Below are positions 48,249-56,271 of a stretch of DNA of 64,000 nucleotides, one piece after another. The stretch is from Cyanobium sp. E1_MAG_00006 (lineage in GTDB: Bacteria; Cyanobacteriota; Cyanobacteriia; PCC-6307; Cyanobiaceae): contig JAIYAQ010000013.1 of the NCBI GenBank assembly GCA_027488975.1, forward strand, positions 62,001 to 126,000. The letters run 5' to 3'. Position 1 is the first letter of the stretch. Each line of letters starts with the position of its first letter. Under the pieces are notes generated by a model. The model ran no database searches. It was given only the letters and a program-made list of their open reading frames with translations, and was not told the origin of the DNA. The translations under genes and the position numbers were made by a program.

Positions 48249-48558
48249 CTCGCATCGCTGCCAATAAGAATCCTGGCAGCATTGAGAGGCTCTCGAGATG
48301 AGAGTCTCATTCGACGAGATGCCCAAGAGAAGATCGGTCGTCGCAATCAATTGCAGACCTGATCAATGTCATTTCTGATCAATGCCATTTCTGATTAATG
48401 CTTTTTTTGAACAATGGCATTGCTGAAAAACGGCTGACCCGAAATGATCGGCAGAGGCAGGTCCGGCAGGAGATCTGCTGGGCAAAGTTTTTGGGCGCCG
48501 CGCAGAATCGTTGCTCGCCGCGCAGAATTCTGATCGCGCCCTCACCGAACTGCAGCGC
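48249..48558. other. Noncoding stretch rich in palindromes and short repeats
   Basis: This 310-base gap between tRNA-Val and murD is visibly richer in A and T than its neighbours over 48340-48425. It holds a 7-bp stem GCTGCCA/TGGCAGC (48257-48263, 48274-48280). It also has odd-centred palindromes GAGAG-G-CTCTC (48284-48294), ATGAGA-G-TCTCAT (48298-48310) and CAATG-G-CATTG (48412-48422), plus GCAAT-CA-ATTGC (48343-48354) and the tandem repeat listed separately. I find no convincing gene. Confidence 0.75.
48359..48406. repeat. Three tandem 16-bp repeats
   Basis: Units CTGATCAATGTCATTT (48359-48374), CTGATCAATGCCATTT (48375-48390) and the diverged CTGATTAATGCTTTTT (48391-48406) lie head to tail. 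The AATGCCATT of the second unit recurs inverted as AATGGCATT shortly after, at 48413-48421. Confidence 0.85.
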
Positions 48559-49968
48559 ATGACAGCTGTGCCTCTCGCTGTTCCAGGCCAGCCCTACACC
48601 CTGGTGCTGGGTCTTGGACGTTCCGGACTCGGAGCCGCCCGCCTGCTGCAGGCGCGGGGCACTGCCGTGCTGGTGCTGGAAAGCGGCAGCGGCGAGGCCC
48701 TTGAAGCCAGAGCCGAGGCCCTGCGCGCTGAAGGGATCGCAGTGACCCTTGGCATCCCGCTCAGTCCGGCTCTGGTGGAGGAGCTGCCTGCCCTGCCGGA
48801 GCGGGTGATCGTCAGCCCCGGCATCCGCTGGGACCATCCGGCCCTCGAGGCCCTGCGCAGTGCCGGCGTGACCAGCGACGGCGAGATCACCACCGCCTGG
48901 GATGCCACCCGTCCGGTGCCCTGGATCGGCATCACCGGCACCAACGGCAAGACCACCGTCACCCATCTCGTGGCACACCTGCTCAAGCAGGCAGGCCTTG
49001 ATGCACCGATGTGCGGAAACGTGGGCCACTCAGCCGCCGAACTGGCCCTGGAGCGGCTCAGGCCCGGCCAGCGACTGCCCGAATGGCTGGTGGTGGAGCT
49101 CAGCAGCTATCAGATCGAAGCGGCACCGACCCTGGCGCCGCGCATCGGTCTGTGGACCACGCTCACGCCGGATCATCTCGAGCGCCACGGCACGCTGGAC
49201 AACTACCGCGCCATCAAGCGCAGCCTGCTGGCGCGCTCGGCGGTGCGCATCCTCAACGGCGACGATCCGGACCTGCGCAGCCGCGCCGCCAGCTGGGATC
49301 AGGCGCGCTGGATCAGCGCCGGCAGCCGCGAGGCCGCCCGGGCGGCCGGGCTTGAGCCGCACCTCTGGATCGAGGCCGATCAGGTGATGGGTGCCGATGG
49401 TCGGCTGCTGGATGCCCGCGCCCTGGCGATGCCCGGCGCCCACAACCGCCAGAACCTGCTGATGGCGGTGGCGGTGGGGCTGGAACTTGGACTGGGTGGC
49501 CCCCAGATGGAACAGGCCTTCCGCTCCTTCCCGGGAGTACCGCACCGGCTGGAGCGCATCCGCGAGCTCGCCGGGGTGACCTGGTTCAACGACAGCAAGG
49601 CCACGAACTACGACGCCGCCGAGGTGGCCCTGCACGCCCTGGAGGGGCCGTTGGTTGTGCTGGCTGGCGGCGAATCCAAGCGCGGCGATGCCGGCGGCTG
49701 GATCGCCCAGCTGCAGCGCCAGGCGAGGGCGGTGGTGCTCTTCGGCGCAGCCTGCAACGAATTCCGGAACCTGCTGCAGCAGGGCGGCTACGACGGTGAG
49801 GTGCGAGAGGTGGATGGACTGGCCGGGGCGGTGCCCCTGGCGCAGCAGCTGGCGGCGCAGCATCACTGCAGGGCCGTGCTGCTCTCACCGGCCTGCGCCA
49901 GCTTCGATCAGTACAGCGACTTCGAGGCCCGGGGCGATCACTTCCGCCAGCTGGTGCAGGCGCTCTAA
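48559..49968 (+). CDS. murD: UDP-N-acetylmuramoylalanine-D-glutamate ligase
   Basis: MurD adds D-glutamate to the peptidoglycan precursor. I start at ATG 48559 (MTAVPLAVPGQPYTLVLGLG); the frame is open from 48511. The first domain binds UDP (VLGLGRSGLGAARLL), the ATP loop is GITGTNGKTTVTHLV, and WLVVELSSYQIE, LTPDHLERHGTLDNY, ALAMPGAHNRQN and WFNDSKATNYDAAEVAL are conserved ligase blocks. Length is 469. Confidence 0.97.
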   Translation: MTAVPLAVPGQPYTLVLGLGRSGLGAARLLQARGTAVLVLESGSGEALEARAEALRAEGIAVTLGIPLSPALVEELPALPERVIVSPGIRWDHPALEALRSAGVTSDGEITTAWDATRPVPWIGITGTNGKTTVTHLVAHLLKQAGLDAPMCGNVGHSAAELALERLRPGQRLPEWLVVELSSYQIEAAPTLAPRIGLWTTLTPDHLERHGTLDNYRAIKRSLLARSAVRILNGDDPDLRSRAASWDQARWISAGSREAARAAGLEPHLWIEADQVMGADGRLLDARALAMPGAHNRQNLLMAVAVGLELGLGGPQMEQAFRSFPGVPHRLERIRELAGVTWFNDSKATNYDAAEVALHALEGPLVVLAGGESKRGDAGGWIAQLQRQARAVVLFGAACNEFRNLLQQGGYDGEVREVDGLAGAVPLAQQLAAQHHCRAVLLSPACASFDQYSDFEARGDHFRQLVQAL

Positions 49969-50039
49969 GGCCCCTGGTTTCAGGCCCCTTGGGAGTGGCG
50001 GAGCCAGGCGCTACCCTCACGCCAACGCCGAGCCGACGC

Positions 50040-50498
50040 ATGGCCCACTGGCTGATGAAGAGTGAGCCCGACGTTTACGGGATCCACCATCTTCAGCAGG
50101 AGGGCACGACGCTCTGGGACGGCATCCGCAACTATCAGGCGCGCAACTTCATGCGCAGCATGGCGATCGGTGATCGCGCCTTCTTCTACCACTCGAATGC
50201 CAAACCACCCGGCATCGTTGGGATGATGGAAGTGATCGAAACCGGTCTAACCGACCCCAGCCAGTTCGATCCGGCCAGCAAGTATTTCGACCCGAAATCA
50301 AAGCCGCAGGCGCCGCGCTGGGACTGCGTACGGCTGCGCTATGTGGGCACCTTCGCCGAGCTACTCAGCCTCGATCAGCTGCGCGAGCAGTTCTCCGTGG
50401 AGGAGCTGACCGTGGTGCGCCAGGGCAATCGTCTGTCGATCCTGCCGGTACCGGAGGCGAGCGCCACGCGGCTGCTCGACCTGCTCGGGCCCCTGTGA
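50040..50498 (+). CDS. EVE domain protein
   Basis: The 152 residues begin MAHWLMKSEPDVYGIHHL at ATG 50040, the signature of EVE domains (PUA/YTH-like folds that bind modified bases). WDGIRNYQARNFMRSM and DRAFFYHSNAKPPGIVGMMEVI follow, with an aromatic cage likely formed by Trp and Tyr residues there. Its ligand in this organism is unknown. It overlaps the next gene by four bases. Confidence 0.93.
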   Translation: MAHWLMKSEPDVYGIHHLQQEGTTLWDGIRNYQARNFMRSMAIGDRAFFYHSNAKPPGIVGMMEVIETGLTDPSQFDPASKYFDPKSKPQAPRWDCVRLRYVGTFAELLSLDQLREQFSVEELTVVRQGNRLSILPVPEASATRLLDLLGPL

Positions 50499-51262
50499 GC
50501 GCAACCGCACTGAAGCCGCTGCTGGCCCTGCGGGAGGGGCTGGCGGCAGCGCGGCGGCAGCCACGCCTTGCCCTCGGATTCAGCGCGCTGACCTGGACGA
50601 TCCATCTGCTGGGGTGGGCGCTGTTCGCCGCTGGGCATGACAGCAGCAGCGCCGTGCTGGCGGTGGTGCTGCACGGTCTGGGTAGCGGGCTCTATCTGGC
50701 GGGCCTGATCTGGCTGATCGACGGGCTCACCCGCCTCGGCCTGGCCCTGAGTGCCGGCCGAACCCTGCACTGGCGAGCCCTCTGCCGCTGGCATGGACGG
50801 CAGAGCCGTCATCTGGTTGTCGGACTGCTGAACACCGGCCTCGCCCTGGCAGCCACGGCACTGGCGGGCTTCATGAGCTGGTCGCTGGTGCTGTTCCTGC
50901 TGCCGGCCCTGAGCATTCTTCCGGCCCTGCTGGGATTGACGGCCATGCTGGCGATGGGGATGAGCCAGCTGTTCAACCCCTGCCTGGTGCTGGAGGAGCG
51001 ATTGAGCCCGTCGCGGGCCTTCGGCCGGGGAGTGGAGCTGTTGAGACAGCACTGGCGCGGCCTGCTCGGACTCTCTCCACTCCTGCTTGGGATCCTGCTG
51101 TTGCCCTTCGTCCTGGGGCTGCTGGCCGAGGCCGTGGGCGCTGGCCTGGGCGTGGCGATCACCGCTCTCGCCATGGTGGCCGCTCTACCTCTGCTGGCCA
51201 CCACCGTCACAGCGGCTTACCGCCAGATCAGCGGCACAGCCTTCACGGCAGAGGCTCGCTGA
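50495..51262 (+). CDS. Polytopic membrane protein of unknown function
   Basis: The protein has 255 residues from GTG 50495. About five to six hydrophobic segments are visible, including LGWALFAAGHDSSSAVLAVV, LLNTGLALAATALAGFMSW, LVLFLLPALSILPALLGL and GLLGLSPLLLGILLLPFVLG. A cytoplasmic loop with Arg residues (RWHGRQSRH) lies between. No transporter signature is evident and I do not recognise the family. Its 3' end overlaps the convergent DUF2811 gene by 20 bases. Confidence 0.8.
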   Translation: MSATALKPLLALREGLAAARRQPRLALGFSALTWTIHLLGWALFAAGHDSSSAVLAVVLHGLGSGLYLAGLIWLIDGLTRLGLALSAGRTLHWRALCRWHGRQSRHLVVGLLNTGLALAATALAGFMSWSLVLFLLPALSILPALLGLTAMLAMGMSQLFNPCLVLEERLSPSRAFGRGVELLRQHWRGLLGLSPLLLGILLLPFVLGLLAEAVGAGLGVAITALAMVAALPLLATTVTAAYRQISGTAFTAEAR

Positions 51263-51470
51263 AGCGGGGTTGCAGCGGAAACAGGTTGGCCAGGTAGCAG
51301 CGGGTGATCTCCCGCGTCTGCACTCCGTTCTGCACGAGGAAGCCGGCCAGAGCCGCCTGGAACAAGCGGTACTGATCCCAGTTGGGATGGGCCTCGATGA
51401 AGCCCTGCATCGATTGCAGCAAGGGCTCGGGGACCTCCGCCGTCATGCTCACCGTGCCGGCCATCTCCAT
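51243..51470 (-). CDS. DUF2811 family protein
   Basis: The product is a 75-residue cyanobacterial small protein. The core VPEPLLQSMQGFIEAHPNWDQY and FQAALAGFLVQNGVQTREI and CYLANLF match DUF2811. A start at the internal ATG (MTAEVPEPLL) would shorten it by eight residues and is as plausible. The function is unknown. It ends inside the convergent membrane-protein gene. Confidence 0.82.
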   Translation of the reverse strand: MEMAGTVSMTAEVPEPLLQSMQGFIEAHPNWDQYRLFQAALAGFLVQNGVQTREITRCYLANLFPLQPRFSEPLP

Positions 51471-51856
51471 CCTGTTCTTCCCGGTTCAGCCACTAGTTCT
51501 CCACGGCGCGCCGCTGGGGTCAAGCATCGAGTGTGCAGCACGATCGCAGCAGCTCTCAGCGCGAGATCGCCGGCCCCGACTCAGGTCCGGCCCTCAGTCC
51601 TGGCGACGGAATCAGGCCCTGCAGGAACCGGATGCCCGCGTCAACGGGAAAAGCACAGATCAAGGCGTTCTCCCCAGCCCGGCCGCCGCGGCGCCGATCC
51701 AGTGGAGTGATCTGTGGAAAAACGGTGTAAAACGCAAGGGAGAGAGCAGCCGCCCTTGGGAGAAGTGCCACGATCAGCAGTGCTGATCGAAGGGCCAATC
51801 TCGTGGCCGATCTCAGCGCGAGGCTTCAGGCAAGCTGATCGCCCCGACCCAGCACC
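51471..51856. other. 386-base intergenic stretch
   Basis: No convincing gene is seen. It contains a perfect 8-bp hairpin, CGATCAGC (51771-51778) with GCTGATCG (51782-51789) around three bases. It also contains a single TGTGGAAAA (51713-51721), which is the complement of the cyanobacterial DnaA box TTTTCCACA. The stretch should hold the promoters of the DUF2811 gene and of the oxidoreductase gene. Confidence 0.6.
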
Positions 51857-52735
51857 ATGACCATCGCGCTGTTTGGAACCGGTCTGCTCGGGAGCGCCAT
51901 CGGCCACCGGCTGCTGCAACGCGGCCATGCGCTGATCGTCTGGAACCGCAGCGCGGAACGCTGTTCAGATCTGCAGCAGGCCGGCGCCAGGCTGGCGGGC
52001 AGCCCCGCCGAGGCGGCCAGCGACAGTGACTGGCTGATCACGGTGCTCAGCGACGGCCCCACCACCACGGCGGTGCTGCTGGAGCAGATCGGCGCTGGGC
52101 TGGCCGGCCGAAGTGTGCTGCAAATGGGCACGATCGGCGTACAGGAGAGCGAGACCCTGGCTGCAGCGGTGCAGCAACGGGGCGGACGTTATCTGGAGGC
52201 GCCGGTGCTGGGTAGCCGGCCGGAGGCCCTGGCCGGCACGCTGCAGCTGATGGCGGGCGGCCCTGCCGACCTGTTCACATGGGCGCTGCCGCTGCTGCGG
52301 GATCTGGCGGCTGAACCCCTCCATGTGGGGCCGGTGGGCAGCGGCATGGCCACCAAGCTCGCCCTCAATCAGCTGATCGCCAGCCTCACGCACGCCTTCA
52401 GCCTGTCGCTCCACCTCGTGCAACGCCAGGGCGTTGACGTGGAGACGTTCATGCAGCTGCTGCGCGGCAGCGCGCTGTATGCCCCCACCTTCGACAAGAA
52501 GCTGCAGCGGGAGCTGGACGGCGACTACGGCAACCCCAACTTCCCCACCGCACACCTGCGCAAGGATCTGGCTCTGTTCCTGGCTGCGGCCGATCAGGCA
52601 GGCCTTGAGGGCAAGGGGCTGCAGGGTCTGCTGCAGCTGCTGCAGACCAGCACGGCAGCCGGGCTGGACGCGCTCGACTACTGCGCCCTGCACGCCCTCA
52701 CGGCTGGCCGTACAGCTGCTGCAGGGCCTGGCTGA
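51857..52735 (+). CDS. Beta-hydroxyacid dehydrogenase family oxidoreductase
   Basis: The 292-residue protein begins with a Rossmann loop, MTIALFGTGLLGSAIGHRLL, and NRSAERC suggests NADP preference. LEAPVLGSRPEALAGTLQLMAGG is the substrate-site signature. The catalytic lysine is in GSGMATKLALNQLI, and NFPTAHLRKDLALFLAAA is the usual helix. It belongs with 3-hydroxyisobutyrate and glyoxylate/succinic-semialdehyde reductases; the last would suit a cyanobacterium, but the substrate is not proven. Its end overlaps the convergent DUF1818 gene by 38 bases. Confidence 0.9.
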   Translation: MTIALFGTGLLGSAIGHRLLQRGHALIVWNRSAERCSDLQQAGARLAGSPAEAASDSDWLITVLSDGPTTTAVLLEQIGAGLAGRSVLQMGTIGVQESETLAAAVQQRGGRYLEAPVLGSRPEALAGTLQLMAGGPADLFTWALPLLRDLAAEPLHVGPVGSGMATKLALNQLIASLTHAFSLSLHLVQRQGVDVETFMQLLRGSALYAPTFDKKLQRELDGDYGNPNFPTAHLRKDLALFLAAADQAGLEGKGLQGLLQLLQTSTAAGLDALDYCALHALTAGRTAAAGPG

Positions 52736-53069
52736 AGCCCCGGCTGGCAGGATGGGGCCAGCTCCCCTCGAACGCCCTCTGCCCAGGCTGCGGACTCAGC
52801 ATCACCTGCAGAGACCATTCCCTGCGATCCCCATCGATCGTCAGCCACCAGGGATCGCGCTCCAGCTCCAGGCTGATCGACTCCTCCGCCATCAGCTGAT
52901 CCACCAGCGCGGCGTGTTGTGCCAGCAGATCGGCCAGGGCATCGCGCAGGGACTCCGCTTCCGCGCGGCTCAGCTCGGTGGCCCAGCCAGCGCCGCCAAT
53001 GAGCACAGCAAAGGGCTGACGACCGCCATCCCAGGCGATCCGCCAGCCCTCACCCTCGCGCTCAATCAC
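52698..53069 (-). CDS. DUF1818 family protein
   Basis: The 123 residues start at GTG 53069. The cyanobacterial DUF1818 pattern is present: GEGWRIAWDGGRQPFAVLIGG, WATELSRAEAESLRDALADLL, and ISLELERDPWWLTIDGDRREWSLQVML. It looks like a small beta-rich fold with central helix. The function is unknown. A 14-bp tandem repeat covers its start. Confidence 0.85.
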   Translation of the reverse strand: MIEREGEGWRIAWDGGRQPFAVLIGGAGWATELSRAEAESLRDALADLLAQHAALVDQLMAEESISLELERDPWWLTIDGDRREWSLQVMLSPQPGQRAFEGSWPHPASRGFSQALQQLYGQP

Positions 53070-53092
53070 ATCCGTTCGATCACATCTGTTCG
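53065..53092. repeat. 14-bp tandem duplication at the DUF1818 start
   Basis: ATCACATCCGTTCG (53065-53078) is followed directly by ATCACATCTGTTCG (53079-53092) and a partial third copy. On the minus strand it duplicates the start codon region. Since 14 is not a multiple of three, only the proximal GTG is in frame. Confidence 0.8.
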
Positions 53093-53110
53093 ATCAAACG
53101 ATGCGCCCGC

Positions 53111-53341
53111 TCAGCCCGGCAGCAGATCAGGCTGATCCTGCTCATCGCTGAGCTCGATGATCGCCCGCTGGACAGGCTTCACCATGCTGTCCTCGAGCAG
53201 ACCATCAAAGTCGTCGAAACGGCGCTGCTTGGCGCGGAAGGCAATCCGCACCGTGGTGAGGTAGCGGTTACTGGAATGGCGCACCAGGCTTTCGGCCCGC
53301 TGGGCGAGTTCCTTGGGGCTGACGTTGACGCCGAGATACAT
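53111..53341 (-). CDS. rpoZ: RNA polymerase omega subunit (cyanobacterial RpoZ)
   Basis: The 76 residues are strongly of the cyanobacterial omega type: [20 protein letters not shown] followed by [15 protein letters not shown] and [23 protein letters not shown]. Omega helps RNA polymerase assembly and, in cyanobacteria, sigma factor recruitment. It starts three bases after the unknown gene upstream. Confidence 0.93.
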   Translation of the reverse strand: MYLGVNVSPKELAQRAESLVRHSSNRYLTTVRIAFRAKQRRFDDFDGLLEDSMVKPVQRAIIELSDEQDQPDLLPG

Positions 53342-53344
53342 GCA

Positions 53345-53650
53345 CTACTCACCAATCAACCCATCGTAGGCCAGCAGGCTGCCGGAGAACGGCACGGTGA
53401 CGGGGAAGCCCAGCGCCTCCCGCCCCGGAGCCAGCAGGCGGATCTCCCTGGCCAGCTGCAGGGCCTGCAGGGGCGGACGGAGCAGCGGGATCAGATCGCT
53501 CACCACCGCACGGTGGGCCAGATCGCGGCACTCGATGCGCAGACAGCCCCAGCCGCGCGAGAGGCGGCAGGCGAGCAGCGGGTCCAGCCGCCGCGCCAGG
53601 CGCGGATCCTCCCGGTAGAACGACCAGATCGCCACAGACACCCGATCCAT
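53345..53650 (-). CDS. Small protein of unknown function upstream of rpoZ
   Basis: The 101-residue product begins MDRVSVAIWSFYREDPRLARR at ATG 53650. It appears alpha/beta, rich in Leu and Arg, with GWGCLRIECRDLAHRAVVSDLIPLLRPPLQALQLA and a C-terminal VTVPFSGSLLAYDGLIGE. No motif is recognised. Three bases separate it from rpoZ, so the two are almost certainly cotranscribed, and it diverges from the hsp70 gene. Confidence 0.75.
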   Translation of the reverse strand: MDRVSVAIWSFYREDPRLARRLDPLLACRLSRGWGCLRIECRDLAHRAVVSDLIPLLRPPLQALQLAREIRLLAPGREALGFPVTVPFSGSLLAYDGLIGE

Positions 53651-53736
53651 CCCGACACCAGACCCGCTGGTCTCACCATGCAGCGGTGAAGTGCGCCACG
53701 CTCGGTGCTGGCCCGATTCCCTTCAGCTTTGCGGCC

Positions 53737-55311
53737 ATGACCGGCACCCTTGCCATCGATCTGGGCAGCACCACCACGGTGGTGGCCTTCCAGCCTGCCG
53801 ATGGTGGACCGGCCCATCTGTTGGCGCTTCCCCCGTACAGCACGTCGGATCCGCCGCTGATCCCCAGCCTGCTGTGGCTGAGCCACGCCGAAGCCTGCCA
53901 GCCGCTGATCGGCCGCCAGGTGATCGAAGCCGGTCTGCTGGAGCGGGGCGGAGCGGAACTGCAGCGGGATTTCAAGCGCTGGATCGGCGCACCGGAGAAG
54001 CCCGCGACAGCGACAGAGCCGCAGCAACTGCTCAGCCCGGAACGGAGCGGTCGCCTGCTGCTCGAGCAGCTCTGGCGCCAGCTGCCGCCGGGGCTGCAGC
54101 CTCAGCGGCTGGTGCTCACGGCTCCGATCGACAGCTACCGGGGCTACCGCCAGTGGCTGCTGCAGGCCACCGCCAGCCTGGCGGTGCCGGAGGTAGCGCT
54201 GGTGGACGAACCCACCGCTGCGGCCATCGGCGCCGGCCTGCCGGCGGGCAGCCGCGTGCTGGTGCTGGATGTGGGGGGAGGCACCACCGACCTGGCCCTG
54301 GTCCATCTCCAGGGGGGAGAGGGACGCGCGGCGCCGATCGCCCAGCTGCTGCGCTTCGGCGGCCGCGACCTCTCCGACAGCCGCCAGAGCCTGCGCACCG
54401 CCGAGGTGCTCGGCAAGGCGGGGCTGGCCATCGGCGGCCGTGACATCGACCGCTGGATCGCCGCCGAGCTGTGCCCTGAACTGCCGGGGGTCGAGGGGCG
54501 CTCCGATCTGCTGAGCGCCTGCGAGCGCCTGAAATGCACCTTGAGCGATCAGAGCGAGGCCCTCACGCTCTGGCTACCCGCCGACGGAGGGCCGCCGCGG
54601 GAGCTGCGGCTGCAGCGACGGGAGCTGGAGACCCTGCTGGAGCGCAACGGCCTGATCGATCTGCTGGACGAACTGCTGGAGCGGGTGCTGGCCGGCGCCC
54701 GGGCCGCAGGGGTGCAGCCACGGAATCTCGATGCGGTGCTGCCGGTGGGTGGCAGCAGCCGCCTGCCCCTGATCCGCCGCTGGCTGGAGGAGCGCCTGCC
54801 GGGCGTCCCCCTGCGTGGTGAACGCCCGGTGGAGGCCGTCGCCTTGGGCGCCTTGCGGCTCACTCCTGGGGTGGCCGTGAAGGATCTGCTCAGCCGCGGT
54901 GTCTCCCTGCGCTGCTGGGACCGCCGCAGCGGTGAACATCGCTGGCATCCCCTGTTCGTGGCCGGGCAGCCCTGGCCCAGCGATCACCCGCTTGAGCTGG
55001 TGCTGGCCTGCAGCCGCAGCGGGCAAGACCAGCTGGAGCTCGTGCTGGGGGAACCCTCAGGCGAGGAGCGGAGCGAGGTGGTGTTCGTGGCAGGGCTGCC
55101 GGTGCTGCGGCGCCGCCCCGCCGGGGCGGCTGAGGTGCAGGTCTGGAACGAGCAGCCCGCCCCCCTGGAGCTGGAGCCCCCCGGCAGCCCCGGCCAGGAC
55201 CGCTGGCAGCTGCAGTTCGCCATCGATGCCGCGGGACAGCTGCTGGTGGAAGGGCGCGATCTCGTCAGCGGCACGGCTTTGCCACCCCGGCGACTGGGCC
55301 GCCTGCACTGA
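53737..55311 (+). CDS. Short Hsp70-family protein
   Basis: I start at ATG 53737 (MTGTLAIDLGSTTTVVAFQ). The 524 residues carry the Hsp70/actin-fold ATPase motifs: phosphate 1 AIDLGSTTTVV, VALVDEPTAAAIGAGLPAG, phosphate 2 VLVLDVGGGTTDLALV and adenosine-binding LDAVLPVGGSSRLPLI. After residue about 370 there is a beta-type substrate domain but no long helical lid, and no EEVD-like tail. It is shorter than DnaK (about 630) and than cyanobacterial DnaK1. It may act as a DnaK-like chaperone without a lid. It diverges from the rpoZ group. Confidence 0.9.
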   Translation: MTGTLAIDLGSTTTVVAFQPADGGPAHLLALPPYSTSDPPLIPSLLWLSHAEACQPLIGRQVIEAGLLERGGAELQRDFKRWIGAPEKPATATEPQQLLSPERSGRLLLEQLWRQLPPGLQPQRLVLTAPIDSYRGYRQWLLQATASLAVPEVALVDEPTAAAIGAGLPAGSRVLVLDVGGGTTDLALVHLQGGEGRAAPIAQLLRFGGRDLSDSRQSLRTAEVLGKAGLAIGGRDIDRWIAAELCPELPGVEGRSDLLSACERLKCTLSDQSEALTLWLPADGGPPRELRLQRRELETLLERNGLIDLLDELLERVLAGARAAGVQPRNLDAVLPVGGSSRLPLIRRWLEERLPGVPLRGERPVEAVALGALRLTPGVAVKDLLSRGVSLRCWDRRSGEHRWHPLFVAGQPWPSDHPLELVLACSRSGQDQLELVLGEPSGEERSEVVFVAGLPVLRRRPAGAAEVQVWNEQPAPLELEPPGSPGQDRWQLQFAIDAAGQLLVEGRDLVSGTALPPRRLGRLH

Positions 55312-55396
55312 AGTGCCGGCTGCCGCGCTGCCCCCGCCACCATGAAGCCGGCATGCCGACTCCATAGAACGGATCTGCCGATCTCCCACTCCCGCC

Positions 55397-56230
55397 TTGG
55401 CCATCCGCCGGCACCGGCTGCCTCGCTTCTGGCTGGTGCTCACGCTGGGATTGGTGGCTGCTGGAGTGGGCACGGCCTACTGGTGGGAGAAACAGTTGCC
55501 GCAACGGCTGGAACAGGCCGCCCGAAGCGGTCGGCTGGACGACTGCCTGCGCTACGGCGAACAGCTGGCCGCCCTGCGCTGGCTCGGGGGGCTGGCGCCG
55601 ATCGAGCAGGGGCGCTGCCGCCGGCTCAAGGCCGCCCAGCTCTGGAAACAGGGCAACTGGGCTGAGGCCCTGCGGCTGCAACAGCAGCTGGTGAACTCTG
55701 GGGCCAGCAGCAGCGGCGATCAACAGACGCTGCTGCGTTGGCAATCCCAGCTGGAAAGCCGTGCCCGCGAGCTCTACCGGGCGGGCGACCTGGAGGGAGC
55801 CCTCAGCGTGCTCACCAGCCTCAACGCCGCACACAATGCCGAAGGCACGGCCCTGGGCGACAGCCTCCGGGAGGACTGGAACCGCAACCGCTGGCAGAAG
55901 CAGCGGGCCGAACAGCTGATTCCCCAGAAACGCTGGTGGGAAGCCCTGGATGCCCTGAACCGCATCGAACATCCCTGGTGGAAGCGTCACACCGAGGCGC
56001 TGCGCCGCCAGGTGGAACAAGGCATCGAGGGCCTGCGCGACAGCAACCAACGGGAGCACGACGGCCACGGCGGCGGCCTCGACTCCAACGTGCCGGAGGA
56101 TCGCCTCAATGCGCTGATCACCGCCAAGATCGCCCGCGGCATGGACGACTGGCAGGCCTTCAGCAGCGCCTGCCGCGAACTGGGCGGCAAGGTGGTGGAA
56201 GCCGGCCCGGAGACCGCCTGCCGCCGCTGA
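55397..56230 (+). CDS. Membrane-anchored helical protein of unknown function
   Basis: The 277-residue protein is read from TTG 55397 (MAIRRHRLPRFWLVLTLGLV). A single N-terminal membrane helix (about 10-28) is followed by a soluble region of Arg/Glu/Gln-rich helices resembling tetratricopeptide-like pairs (LDDCLRYGEQLAALRWLGGL, LWKQGNWAEALRLQQQL, LYRAGDLEGALSVLTSL). A His/Gly-rich linker (REHDGHGGGLDSNVP) precedes a C-terminal segment. A scaffold role is possible; the family is not recognised. Confidence 0.75.
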   Translation: MAIRRHRLPRFWLVLTLGLVAAGVGTAYWWEKQLPQRLEQAARSGRLDDCLRYGEQLAALRWLGGLAPIEQGRCRRLKAAQLWKQGNWAEALRLQQQLVNSGASSSGDQQTLLRWQSQLESRARELYRAGDLEGALSVLTSLNAAHNAEGTALGDSLREDWNRNRWQKQRAEQLIPQKRWWEALDALNRIEHPWWKRHTEALRRQVEQGIEGLRDSNQREHDGHGGGLDSNVPEDRLNALITAKIARGMDDWQAFSSACRELGGKVVEAGPETACRR

Positions 56231-56271
56231 TCACGCGTGACAGGATGGGCAGCAACGATGCGCACCCTTGC

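Noticed and set aside
48359-48406. CRISPR array
   Set aside because: The 16-bp units are directly adjacent, without spacers, and no cas genes are present.
48177-48425. tRNA-Val as an active phage or island attachment site
   Set aside because: No integrase, no duplicated tRNA 3' end and no foreign cargo lies downstream; murD follows directly. The repeats remain odd but do not prove integration.
51713-51721. DnaA box as evidence of a replication origin
   Set aside because: Only one site is seen, with no dnaA, dnaN or cluster of boxes nearby.
51556-51798. 80-codon minus-strand open frame in the 51.5-51.8 kb gap
   Set aside because: A hydrophobic start is followed by a random-looking Arg/Gly/Pro-rich tail, with no ribosome site or neighbour support.
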